A DNA stretch of 30,290 nt from Actinomadura_C sp036008685 (GTDB lineage: Bacteria > Actinomycetota > Actinomycetes > Streptosporangiales > Streptosporangiaceae). This document shows positions 15,738 to 23,148 of this stretch, in pieces; the first letter of the stretch is position 1; each line of letters starts with the position of its first letter. The notes beneath the pieces are model-generated. The model did not search any database and was not told where the DNA came from. It saw only the letters and a program-made list of their open reading frames with translations. Location of the stretch: NCBI GenBank assembly GCA_036008685.1, contig DASYNF010000136.1:1-30290 (forward strand), given 5' to 3'. The position numbers and the translations under genes are program-made.

Positions 15738-17501
15738 ATGACCGCTCTCCAGAGCAAGGACAACGCCGAGCGACAGGCCCGCCGTTCCACGGACCGCCGC
15801 CGGCGGCGCCGATGGGTTCCGATCACGGCCGGGTGGCTGTGTCTGCTCATCGGGCTGCACGACGTGGTCGCCGGGGTGGCTCCGGACTGGGACCCCCGGA
15901 TCATCCGGATGACCGACGTCGTCCCGGGCGTGCTCACCAACGTCGCCCGCACCGCGATGGTCATCACCGGTCTGCTCCTCCTGCTGCTGTCGCACGCGTT
16001 GCGCAGGCGCAAACGGCGTGCCTGGCGCGCGATCGTGCTGCTGCTGGCCGTCAGCATCGTCTTCCATGTCGCCCGTGACTTCTCACCCGGTGAGCTGGCC
16101 GTCCCGGCGCTGATGCTCGGGGCCCTCGTCCATTACCGGGGGGAGTTCTACGCGGTCGGCGACTCCCGTACCCGCTGGCGGGCCATGTACGTCGGGCTCG
16201 GGCTCGCGGCCGGGAGCGTGCTCATCGGCATGCTGTTCATGGCCCTCAACGCGCGTGTGCTGGTCGGTGACAGTTCCTACACGGAGCGGCTCGAACACGT
16301 CCTGCTGGGCCTGATCGGGTTCGACGGGCCGGTGGACTTCATCCCCGGCCGCAGGGGACAGCTGCTCCAGTTCATCCTCTCCGGGCTCGGCATGTTCACG
16401 GGCGTGGTGACGGCCTACCTGTTCCTGCGCCCGGCCGAGCCGACGCCCTCGTTGTCGGCCGAGGATGAGGAACGGATCCGGGAGCTCCTCGCCAAGCAGG
16501 GGTCCCGGGACTCCCTCGGCTACTTCTCGCTGCGCCGGGACAAGAGCGTCATCTGGTCGCCCACCGGCAAGGCCTGCATCACCTACCGTGTCGTCTCCGG
16601 GGTGATGCTGGCCGGCGGTGACCCCCTGGGAGACCCCGAGGCGTGGCCGGGAGCGATCAACGCCTTCCTCGAAGAGGCCGACCGGCACGCGTGGGTGCCC
16701 GCCGTGATGGGCTGCAGCGAGGTGGGCGCGGAGGTCTGGTGCCGGGGCGGTGAGCTGGACGCGCTGGAGATCGGCGACGAGGCCATCATCGACGTGGGCG
16801 AGTTCAGCCTCTCCGGCCGGGCCATGCGCAACGTGCGCCAGATGGTCAACCGGGTCGGCAGGCAGGGCTACAAGGCCGAGATCCGGCGCGAGAAGGACTT
16901 CACCTCCGAGGAGCTCAAGGCCCTCTGGGCCCAGGCGGACACCTGGCGGGGCACCGACACCGAGCGTGGCTTCTCCATGGCGCTCGGCCGGGTCGGTGAG
17001 CCCGGAGACGAGGACTGTGCCATCGCGACCGTGATCAAGGACGGAGAGCTGCAGGCCTTCATCCACTTCGTGCCGTGGGGGAGCGACGGGCTGTCGCTCG
17101 ACCTCATGCGCCGCGACCGCCAGGCCCAGCCAGGTCTGAACGACTTCCTCATCGTCGAGGCGATCAAGGGGGCGTCGGAGCTCGGGATCAAGCGGCTGTC
17201 GCTCAACTTCGCCGTGTTCCGGTCCGTATTCGCCCGCGGGGAGCGGATCGGCGCGGGACCGGTGCTGCGTGTCTGGCGGAGGCTCCTGGTCTTCCTGTCC
17301 CGGTGGTTCCAGATCGAGTCGTTGTACAAGTTCAACGCCAAGTTCGACCCGGTCTGGGAGCCGCGCTTCTTCGTCTATCCGAGCCTCAACGACGCTCCGC
17401 GCATCGCCCTGGCGGCGCTCGAGGCCGAGGCCTTCATCGTCTGGCCGCGACTGCGCATCCCGGGCCTGCTCAAACGTCCCCCGAAGTCACCCCGCGCCTG
17501 A
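15738..17501 (+). CDS. MprF-like membrane protein with phosphatidylglycerol lysyltransferase (DUF2156) domain
   Basis: From ATG 15738 the product is 587 residues; GTG 15720 and TTG 15696 are in-frame alternatives. About six hydrophobic helices fill residues 25-245 (for example VARTAMVITGLLLLLLSHAL and LQFILSGLGMFTGVVTAYLF). A cytoplasmic DUF2156 domain with tandem GNAT-like fold follows (GYFSLRRDKSVIWSPTGKA, VGEFSLSGRAMRNVRQMVNRV, YKFNAKFDPVWEPRFFVYP). MprF-type enzymes transfer lysine from Lys-tRNA to phosphatidylglycerol, lowering surface charge and raising resistance to cationic peptides. No lysyl-tRNA synthetase domain is attached, unlike mycobacterial LysX. Whether the substrate is lysine or another aminoacyl group cannot be told. 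It lies between folE and folP. Confidence 0.85.
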   Translation: MTALQSKDNAERQARRSTDRRRRRRWVPITAGWLCLLIGLHDVVAGVAPDWDPRIIRMTDVVPGVLTNVARTAMVITGLLLLLLSHALRRRKRRAWRAIVLLLAVSIVFHVARDFSPGELAVPALMLGALVHYRGEFYAVGDSRTRWRAMYVGLGLAAGSVLIGMLFMALNARVLVGDSSYTERLEHVLLGLIGFDGPVDFIPGRRGQLLQFILSGLGMFTGVVTAYLFLRPAEPTPSLSAEDEERIRELLAKQGSRDSLGYFSLRRDKSVIWSPTGKACITYRVVSGVMLAGGDPLGDPEAWPGAINAFLEEADRHAWVPAVMGCSEVGAEVWCRGGELDALEIGDEAIIDVGEFSLSGRAMRNVRQMVNRVGRQGYKAEIRREKDFTSEELKALWAQADTWRGTDTERGFSMALGRVGEPGDEDCAIATVIKDGELQAFIHFVPWGSDGLSLDLMRRDRQAQPGLNDFLIVEAIKGASELGIKRLSLNFAVFRSVFARGERIGAGPVLRVWRRLLVFLSRWFQIESLYKFNAKFDPVWEPRFFVYPSLNDAPRIALAALEAEAFIVWPRLRIPGLLKRPPKSPRA

Positions 17502-17557
17502 GCCCCTCCGGGCGAGGTGGATCGAGGACGCGCGGCGCCGGGTCTTTCGGCCACGGC

Positions 17558-17563
17558 TAGGCT
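17558..17563 (+). promoter_or_regulatory. Candidate -10 element of a leaderless folP transcript
   Basis: TAGGCT is followed by 7 nt and the folP ATG at 17571, with no Shine-Dalgarno sequence. The spacing suits a transcript beginning at the start codon. I see no convincing -35. Confidence 0.45.
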
Positions 17564-17570
17564 GATCGGT

Positions 17571-18446
17571 ATGACGACGAACCATGCCGTACCCGGTTTG
17601 CCCGACCTCGGGCGTTGCCTGGTGATGGGTGTGGTGAACGTCACGCCGGACTCCTTTTCGGACGGCGGTGACTGGTTCGACCACGACGCCGCGATCCGGC
17701 ACGGACTGGATCTCGTCGCCGAGGGCGCCGACCTCGTCGATGTCGGAGGGGAGTCGACCCGGCCGGGCGCCCAGCGGGTGTCCCTGCCCGAGGAGCTCCG
17801 GCGGGTCATCCCGGTGATCGAGGCGCTCACCGCCGAAGGCGTGCACGTCAGCGTCGACACGATGCGCGCGGAGGTCGCCGAGGCGGCGATGGCCGCCGGT
17901 GCGCGGCTGGTCAACGACGTCAGTGGCGGTCTCGCCGATCCGGCGATGCCCCGGGTCGTCGGCAAGGCCGGCATCCCCTACGTGGTGATGCACTGGCGCG
18001 GCCACAGCCATGACATGCAGACCCGGGCCGTCTACGACGATGTCGTCGCGGAGGTCGGCGACGAGCTGCGGCGGCGCAGCCACGACGTCGTGGCCGAGGG
18101 CGTCGACCCCGATCTCATCGTCGTGGACCCCGGCCTCGGGTTCGCCAAGCGGCCGGAGCACAACTGGGCCCTGCTCGCACACCTCGACGGACTGGTGGCA
18201 GAGGGGCGCCCGGTGCTCGTCGGAGCCTCCCGCAAGCGCTTTCTCGGCCGCCTGCTGGCCTCGTCCGACGGTGGGACCCGATCGTTCACCGGCTGTGACG
18301 ACGCGACCGTCGCGGTGACCGCGCTCGCGGCGTCGGCCGGCGCGTGGTGCGTGCGGGTGCACGACGTCCGCGCCAATGCCGACGCCGTACGGGTGGCGGC
18401 GGCCGTGGCCGGGAGCCGGGACGCGGGCTCGGGCGTGCGGTCATGA
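17571..18446 (+). CDS. folP: Dihydropteroate synthase
   Basis: It condenses 6-hydroxymethyl-dihydropterin pyrophosphate with p-aminobenzoate and is the target of sulfonamides. The 291-residue TIM-barrel sequence has MGVVNVTPDSFSDGG (pterin loop), LVDVGGESTRPGA, SVDTMRAEVAEAA, VNDVSGG, and the C-terminal LVGASRKRFLGRLL. The chosen ATG 17571 puts the first strand about 20 residues in, as in homologues; a further-upstream in-frame start would add 18 unrelated residues. The gene ends in an ATGA overlap with the NTF2-like gene. Confidence 0.97.
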   Translation: MTTNHAVPGLPDLGRCLVMGVVNVTPDSFSDGGDWFDHDAAIRHGLDLVAEGADLVDVGGESTRPGAQRVSLPEELRRVIPVIEALTAEGVHVSVDTMRAEVAEAAMAAGARLVNDVSGGLADPAMPRVVGKAGIPYVVMHWRGHSHDMQTRAVYDDVVAEVGDELRRRSHDVVAEGVDPDLIVVDPGLGFAKRPEHNWALLAHLDGLVAEGRPVLVGASRKRFLGRLLASSDGGTRSFTGCDDATVAVTALAASAGAWCVRVHDVRANADAVRVAAAVAGSRDAGSGVRS

Positions 18447-18868
18447 GCCTGGAGACCGCCGAAGCCGCCAACGCGGAGTTCTACGCGGCCTTCGAGGCCC
18501 TGGACCTCGACCGGATGATGGCCCTGTGGGCGGACGGCCCCCACGCCGAGACCGTGGCCTGCGTCCACCCCGGCTGGCCCATGCTGCACGGGCGGCGCGA
18601 GGTGCTGCGTTCCTGGGCCCTCATCATGGCCAACACGCCCTTCATCCAGTTCGTGCTGACCGACGTACGGGCCGAAGAGCACGGCGATCGGGCCGTCGTG
18701 ACCTGCTCGGAGAACATCCTCGCCGCGGCCGAGGGCGCCGAGATCGGGCTCACACCCGGCGGCAGCATCGTGACGACGAACATCTTCGTACGGTTCGAGG
18801 GGGAGTGGCGCCTGTGGCTCCACCACGGCTCACCCGTGCTCAACCAGATCGACGACGAAGACGAGTGA
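18443..18868 (+). CDS. NTF2-like (SnoaL-type fold) protein in the folate cluster
   Basis: The ATG overlaps the folP stop as ATGA, so the two are translationally coupled and no separate ribosome site is needed. The 141-residue product has the cone-shaped NTF2 fold pattern: a helical start (EAANAEFYAAFEALDLDRMMALW), then VACVHPGWPMLHGRREVLRSW and a beta sheet ending in FEGEWRLWLHHGSPV. Proteins like this bind small hydrophobic ligands or act as isomerases or hydrolases. A role in pterin chemistry is suggested only by its coupling to folP and by folB downstream. Its true substrate is unknown. Confidence 0.85.
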   Translation: MSLETAEAANAEFYAAFEALDLDRMMALWADGPHAETVACVHPGWPMLHGRREVLRSWALIMANTPFIQFVLTDVRAEEHGDRAVVTCSENILAAAEGAEIGLTPGGSIVTTNIFVRFEGEWRLWLHHGSPVLNQIDDEDE

Positions 18869-18871
18869 ACA

Positions 18872-19048
18872 CGGCAATGAGCCGGCCGGGGTGCGGCGGC
18901 GGCTGGACTGAGGAGCGATGGAGCGAGGTACGAGCGGGTGAGTGTCGTCTGGACTGACGAGTGAGGGAACGAGGTACGAGTGACCGAACGAGGAAGGAAG
19001 ACGGCGCCTTGAAGGCCTGCGAGCCGCCGCGCGGAGCGCGGCAATGAG
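18872..19048. repeat. Repeat-rich insert at the NTF2/folB junction, flanked by a 10-bp direct repeat
   Basis: CGGCAATGAG occurs at 18872-18881 and again at 19039-19048, where it includes the folB ATG. Between the copies lie two about 34-bp units (18905-18938 and 18951-18984) matching at 27 of 34 positions, both with CGAGGTACGAG. GGCGCCTTGAAG follows at 19003-19014 and GCGCGGC sits directly before the folB start. The layout suggests an insertion of about 167 bp that duplicated the junction. A related sequence sits at 25457-25526. Confidence 0.65.
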
Positions 19049-19424
19049 TAGAGCAGTGAGTACAGATCGCATCGAGTTGCGCGGGCTCCGTGCCCACGGA
19101 CGGCACGGCTGCCTGCCCGCCGAGCGTGAGCTGGGCCAGGAGTTCGTCGTCGACGTCGCCCTCGGTCTGGACCTCCACCCCGCCGCCGTCGGTGATGATC
19201 TATCGCGTACGGTCGACTATGGAGCGCTGGCCGCCCGGTTGGTCGCCGTCGTCGAGGGGGATCCGGTGAACCTCATCGAGACGCTGGCCGAGCGGCTCGC
19301 GGCCGTTTGCCTTGAGGAGGAGAGGGTGGAGGACGTCGAGGTCACGGTGCACAAGCCGAGTGCCCCCGTGCCGTTCGCCTTCGAGGACGTGCTCGTGACG
19401 ATCCACCGAAGCGCGCGATCATGA
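19044..19424 (+). CDS. folB: Dihydroneopterin aldolase
   Basis: It cleaves 7,8-dihydroneopterin to 6-hydroxymethyl-dihydropterin and glycolaldehyde. The 126 residues show the family pattern DRIELRGLRAHGRHGCLPAERELGQEFVVDVAL, then TVDYGALA, NLIETLAERLA, and VTVHKPSAPVPFAFEDV with the conserved lysine. The start is ATG 19044 with GGAG (19033-19036) 7 nt upstream; GTG 19056 is possible. It is followed after 13 nt by folK. Confidence 0.95.
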   Translation: MSRAVSTDRIELRGLRAHGRHGCLPAERELGQEFVVDVALGLDLHPAAVGDDLSRTVDYGALAARLVAVVEGDPVNLIETLAERLAAVCLEEERVEDVEVTVHKPSAPVPFAFEDVLVTIHRSARS

Positions 19425-19437
19425 AGAGGAGTCGCCC

Positions 19438-20013
19438 ATGACCGTGCCGAACCGCGCGGCCGATCGCAGTCTCACCGGCGGGCACATGATGGTCCCGTAC
19501 CGGGCCGTACTATCGCTGGGCAGCAACCTGGGCGATCGCCTGGACAACCTGCAGGACGCCGTGGACACGCTGTTCGACGCCCCCGGCCTGGAGTTCGTGG
19601 CGCTGTCGCCGGTCTATGAGACCGTGCCGTTCGCCGGGTCGGACGAGGTGATACCGGAGCAGGGCGACTTCCTCAACGTGGTGCTGATCGCCGACACCCG
19701 GCTGACACCGGAGACCCTTCTCGAACGGGTGCTCAACATCGAGATCGCGATGGAGCGGATCCGGGACGTGCACTGGGGCCCGCGCACGCTCGACATCGAC
19801 ATCGTGCTGTTCGGCGATGTCACCTCCGAGGACCCCCAGCTCACACTCCCGCATCCCCGTGCGCACGAGCGCGCGTTCGTGCTGGTGCCGTGGGCCGACA
19901 TCGAGCCGGACACGCTGCTGCCCGGACACGGGCGGGTGGCCGACCTGGCCGCCACGGTCGAGACCTCGGGCGTCAGCCGCCGTGATGATCTGACCCTGCA
20001 GCCTCCGGCGTGA
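19438..20013 (+). CDS. folK: 2-amino-4-hydroxy-6-hydroxymethyldihydropteridine pyrophosphokinase
   Basis: It transfers pyrophosphate from ATP to 6-hydroxymethyl-dihydropterin, providing the FolP substrate. The 191-residue protein has LSLGSNLGDRLDNLQDAV, SPVYETVPF, FLNVVLIADT, and the catalytic RDVHWGPRTLDIDIVLFG, then LPHPRAHERAFVLVPWADI. The start is ATG with AGAGGAG 6 nt upstream. It carries about 20 extra N-terminal residues before the usual start; an internal ATG pair (HMMVPYRAVLSLG) is an alternative. The stop overlaps the next gene as GTGA. Confidence 0.96.
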   Translation: MTVPNRAADRSLTGGHMMVPYRAVLSLGSNLGDRLDNLQDAVDTLFDAPGLEFVALSPVYETVPFAGSDEVIPEQGDFLNVVLIADTRLTPETLLERVLNIEIAMERIRDVHWGPRTLDIDIVLFGDVTSEDPQLTLPHPRAHERAFVLVPWADIEPDTLLPGHGRVADLAATVETSGVSRRDDLTLQPPA

Positions 20014-20480
20014 AGGCCACCCGGCCGGCGATCCTCATCGCCGTGATCTTCGGCGTCGCCCTCGTGACCTGGGCGGTGCTGCGTTTCAGCTACGTGTCGT
20101 TGCCGCCGCTGCCATGGACGGCCGTCCCGACCTTGCTGCTGCTCGCCCTCGGCGAGGCGTTCACCGCCGTCAACCTGCGCGGCCGGATCGGCCACAAGCC
20201 CGGGACCAGGCCGGTGGAGCCGCTCGTCGTGGCCAGGATGGCCGCGCTCGGCAAGGCCAGCGCCCATGCGGCGGCCGCGCTGGCCGGGGTCTTCGGTGGC
20301 TTTCTGCTCCATCTGGCGGCCGCGCTCGACAAGGCCACCCCGCGGCACGACTTCTTCGTGAGCGCGGGGACCTTCGTCGCCGCGGTGATCCTCGTTGGGG
20401 CCGCGTTGTTCCTCGAATACGCCTGCCGGGTGCCGAAGAGTCCCCACGACGAGGACGAGCGCCGCGGCACCGTGCGCTGA
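20010..20480 (+). CDS. DUF3180 membrane protein
   Basis: The GTG start overlaps the folK stop (GTGA), giving translational coupling at the end of the fol cluster. The 156-residue product has four hydrophobic segments (about 6-22, 32-52, 82-105, 113-135), with a basic loop after the second and a charged C-terminus. DUF3180 proteins follow folK in many actinomycetes. No enzymatic motif is visible and the function is unknown. Confidence 0.85.
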   Translation: MKATRPAILIAVIFGVALVTWAVLRFSYVSLPPLPWTAVPTLLLLALGEAFTAVNLRGRIGHKPGTRPVEPLVVARMAALGKASAHAAAALAGVFGGFLLHLAAALDKATPRHDFFVSAGTFVAAVILVGAALFLEYACRVPKSPHDEDERRGTVR

Positions 20481-20498
20481 GCCGCGGCGTGTCACCGG

Positions 20499-20526
20499 GG
20501 CTCGACGGTGCCGGCTCGACGGTGCC
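20499..20526. repeat. Perfect 14-bp tandem duplication between convergent genes
   Basis: GGCTCGACGGTGCC occurs twice head to tail (20499-20512 and 20513-20526) in the 102-bp gap between the DUF3180 gene and nuoD. The gap is otherwise GC rich with several short inverted CCGGC words. Confidence 0.85.
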
Positions 20527-20582
20527 GGCGGGTCCCGTCACCGGTCCGGCGGCGATGCCGGCGACCGGGTCGGGAGCCGATG

Positions 20583-21731
20583 TCACTTGTCGATATCGCC
20601 GACCACGAAGAACATCGACCCGAGGATCGCGATCATGTCGGCCACGAGGTTGCCCGGCAGCAGCTCCGCCAGCACCTGCATGTTGTTGTACGACGCGGAG
20701 CGCAGCTTGAGCCGCCATGGCGTCTTCTCGCCCCGGGACACCAGGTAGTAGCCGTTGATACCGAGCGGGTTCTCGGTCCAGGCGTAGGTGTGGCCCTCCG
20801 GGATCTTGAGGACCTTGGGGAGCCGCACGTTGATCGGCCCCGGCGGCAGGTCCGCGAGCCCGTCCAGGCAGGCGTCCGCGAGGTCCAGTGAGGCGTGGAC
20901 CTGGTCCAGCAGGCACTCGAACCGGGCCAGGCAGTCCCCCTCGGTGCGGGTCACGACCCGTACGTCCAGGTCCTTGTAGGCGAGGTACGGCTCGTCCCTG
21001 CGCAGATCGAAGTCCACGCCCGAGGCCCGGGCGATCGGGCCGGACACGCCGTACTGCAGGATCTGTTCACGGGACAGCACGCCGACCCCGCGGGTGCGGG
21101 CGCGGAAGATCTCGTTCCCGGCGATGAGGTCGGCGATGTCGCTCATGCGGGTGCGCACCTCGGCCACGGTCGTACGGGTCCGGCCGAGCCAGCCGGCCGG
21201 AAGATCCTCCTTGAGTCCGCCGACCCGGTTGAACATGTAGTGCATGCGGCCACCGGAGATCTCCTCCATGACCCGCTGCAGGTGCTCGCGCTCGCGGAAG
21301 GCGTAGAAGACCGGGGTGATCGCACCCATCTCCAGCGGATAGCTGCCGAGGAACATCAGATGGCTCAGCACCCGGTTGAGTTCGGCGAGCAGGGTGCGCG
21401 CCCAGACGGCCCGCTCGGGCACCTCGATGCCGAGCATCCGCTCCGCGGCCAGCACGACGCCGAGCTCGTTGGAGAACGCCGAAAGCCAGTCGTGGCGGTT
21501 GGCCAAGACGATGATCTGCCGGAAGTCCCGGACCTCGAACAGCTTCTCGGCGCCCCGGTGCATGTATCCGATGATCGGCTCGGCCCGCGTGATCAGCTCA
21601 CCGTCCAGGGTCAGCCGCAGCCGGAGCACACCGTGCGTCGACGGGTGCTGGGGTCCGATATTGAGGACCATGTCCTCGGTGGCCAGCTCCCTGGCTCCCG
21701 CGCCCATGCCCACAGTCCGCTGTGTGCTCAT
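20583..21731 (-). CDS. nuoD: NADH-quinone oxidoreductase subunit D paralogue, outside a nuo operon
   Basis: The start is ATG 21731 with GGAG 7 nt upstream; the frame stays open upstream but that part is not conserved. The 382 residues follow the 49-kDa/NuoD family: LNIGPQHPSTHGVLRLRL, IGYMHRGAEKLFE, SGGRMHYMFNRVGGLKEDLP and C-terminal FFVVGDIDK. NuoD forms much of the quinone pocket of complex I. Using bovine 49-kDa numbering, H59 is kept (H33) and R85 is kept (R59 in HRGAEK), but Tyr108 aligns with W82 and Asp160 with E134. No other nuo genes are nearby, so it is an orphan copy, as seen for a second nuoD in streptomycetes. Confidence 0.93.
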   Translation of the reverse strand: MSTQRTVGMGAGARELATEDMVLNIGPQHPSTHGVLRLRLTLDGELITRAEPIIGYMHRGAEKLFEVRDFRQIIVLANRHDWLSAFSNELGVVLAAERMLGIEVPERAVWARTLLAELNRVLSHLMFLGSYPLEMGAITPVFYAFREREHLQRVMEEISGGRMHYMFNRVGGLKEDLPAGWLGRTRTTVAEVRTRMSDIADLIAGNEIFRARTRGVGVLSREQILQYGVSGPIARASGVDFDLRRDEPYLAYKDLDVRVVTRTEGDCLARFECLLDQVHASLDLADACLDGLADLPPGPINVRLPKVLKIPEGHTYAWTENPLGINGYYLVSRGEKTPWRLKLRSASYNNMQVLAELLPGNLVADMIAILGSMFFVVGDIDK

Positions 21732-21897
21732 CGCCTCACTCCGCGTCCGGTCATCACAGTTCATCGTCGCACGAGCCGGTCTCGCGCGTCCCGGGCGCTT
21801 CCGGTCGACTGGGCGGCGATGAACGCGAGCCAAGGGGCACGGATGTGATCGCCCACGCGCGGGCGCGGAGCGTTCGGCTCACGACGGGGAGGGGACA

Positions 21898-21903
21898 TAC
21901 CGT
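21898..21903 (+). promoter_or_regulatory. Candidate -10 element of a leaderless P450 gene
   Basis: TACCGT is followed by 6 nt and GTG 21910. A purine-rich GGGGAGGGG (21886-21894) lies too far upstream to act as a ribosome site for GTG 21910, which supports leaderless initiation. Confidence 0.45.
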
Positions 21904-21909
21904 AGCGGC

Positions 21910-23118
21910 GTGAGAAATATGGCTTATGACCCGTGGTCTCCTGATTTCGTGGCCGATCCCTACCCTGCGTACGCACGGTTGCGCGAAGAGAGCCCCGCCT
22001 TCTTCCACGAGGCCACACGCCAATGGGTGATCAGCCGCCACGAGGACGTGAGCGCGCTGCTCCGCAGCCGGGCGCTCGGCAGGTCCTACCTTCACACCGC
22101 CTCCCATGAGGAGTTCGGGCAGCTCGCGGAGCCGGAGTTCCTGAGGCCCTTCTGGGACCTGATCCGCGCCGGGATGCTCGACGTGGAGCCGCCGACGCAC
22201 AGCCGGCTCCGGCGTCTCGTCTCCAAGGCCTTCACCCCGCGCATGGTCGAGGGCCTGCGCCCGATGGTCCGGCGGCTCGCCGAGGAGCTCGTCCGGGCGA
22301 TGGCCGCCAAGGGCGGCGGGGACCTGCTGGCCGAGGTCGCCGAGCCGCTGCCGGTCGGCGTCATCGCCGAGATGCTCGGCGTGCCGCCGGGTGACCGCCA
22401 CCTCCTGCGGCCCTGGTCGGCCGACATCTGCGGGATGTACGAGCTGAACCCCTCGGAGGAGACCCAGCGGATCGCGGTCCGCGCGGCCGTCGAGTTCTCC
22501 GGCTACCTGCGCGAGCTCGCCCGGGAGCGCCGCCGGGCTCCCCGCGAGGACCTGATCACCGCTCTCGCCCAGGTCGCGGACGAGGGAGACCGGCTCACCG
22601 AGGACGAGCTCATCGGCACGTGCGTCCTCCTGCTCAACGCCGGTCACGAGGCCACGGTCAACGCCACCGGCAACGGCTGGTGGTCACTGCTGCGCAACCC
22701 CGGCGAACTGGCCCGGCTGCGCGCCGATCACGCGCTCATCCCCACGGCGGTCGAGGAGCTGCTGCGCTACGACACGCCGGCGCCGATGTTCGAGCGCTGG
22801 GTGCTGGAGGACATCACGGTCGCGGGCGTGGACATCCCCCGCGGGACCGAGGTGGCCCTGCAGTTCGCCGCGGCCAACCGCGACCCGGCCGTGTTCGCCG
22901 AGCCGGACCGGCTCGATCTGTCCCGCGACCCCAACCCGCACATCGGCTTCGGGCTCGGGATCCACTTCTGCCTCGGGGCCCCACTCGCCCGCATCGAGCT
23001 CGCGGAGTCGTTCGGCGCCGTCCTGCGTCTCGCTCCCGGCCTCCGGCTCGCGGCCGAGCCGGAGTGGAAGCAGGGATTCGTGCTCCGGGGACTGAAGGCA
23101 CTCCACGTGGAGGCCTGA
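21910..23118 (+). CDS. Cytochrome P450 (bacterial, soluble)
   Basis: This 402-residue haem monooxygenase uses ferredoxin-type electron donors. The haem-thiolate motif FGLGIHFCLGAPLAR places the cysteine at C354, the K-helix ExxR is E283-x-x-R286, and the I-helix reads LLLNAGHEATVNATGN. ANRDPAVFAEPDRLDLSRDPNPH is also typical. The start is GTG 21910; ATG 21919 is an alternative. No ferredoxin gene adjoins it. It lies between nuoD and a methyltransferase gene, both on the other strand. The substrate cannot be read from sequence. Confidence 0.95.
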   Translation: MRNMAYDPWSPDFVADPYPAYARLREESPAFFHEATRQWVISRHEDVSALLRSRALGRSYLHTASHEEFGQLAEPEFLRPFWDLIRAGMLDVEPPTHSRLRRLVSKAFTPRMVEGLRPMVRRLAEELVRAMAAKGGGDLLAEVAEPLPVGVIAEMLGVPPGDRHLLRPWSADICGMYELNPSEETQRIAVRAAVEFSGYLRELARERRRAPREDLITALAQVADEGDRLTEDELIGTCVLLLNAGHEATVNATGNGWWSLLRNPGELARLRADHALIPTAVEELLRYDTPAPMFERWVLEDITVAGVDIPRGTEVALQFAAANRDPAVFAEPDRLDLSRDPNPHIGFGLGIHFCLGAPLARIELAESFGAVLRLAPGLRLAAEPEWKQGFVLRGLKALHVEA

Positions 23119-23148
23119 ACGGGAGCGCGACCGCGAACGACCGCGAGA

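Noticed and set aside
18865..18957. A 30-codon frame starting at GTG 18865, overlapping the NTF2 stop
   Set aside because: It lies within the repeat insert, ends without reaching folB and shows no conserved feature; it is described with the repeat rather than called a gene.
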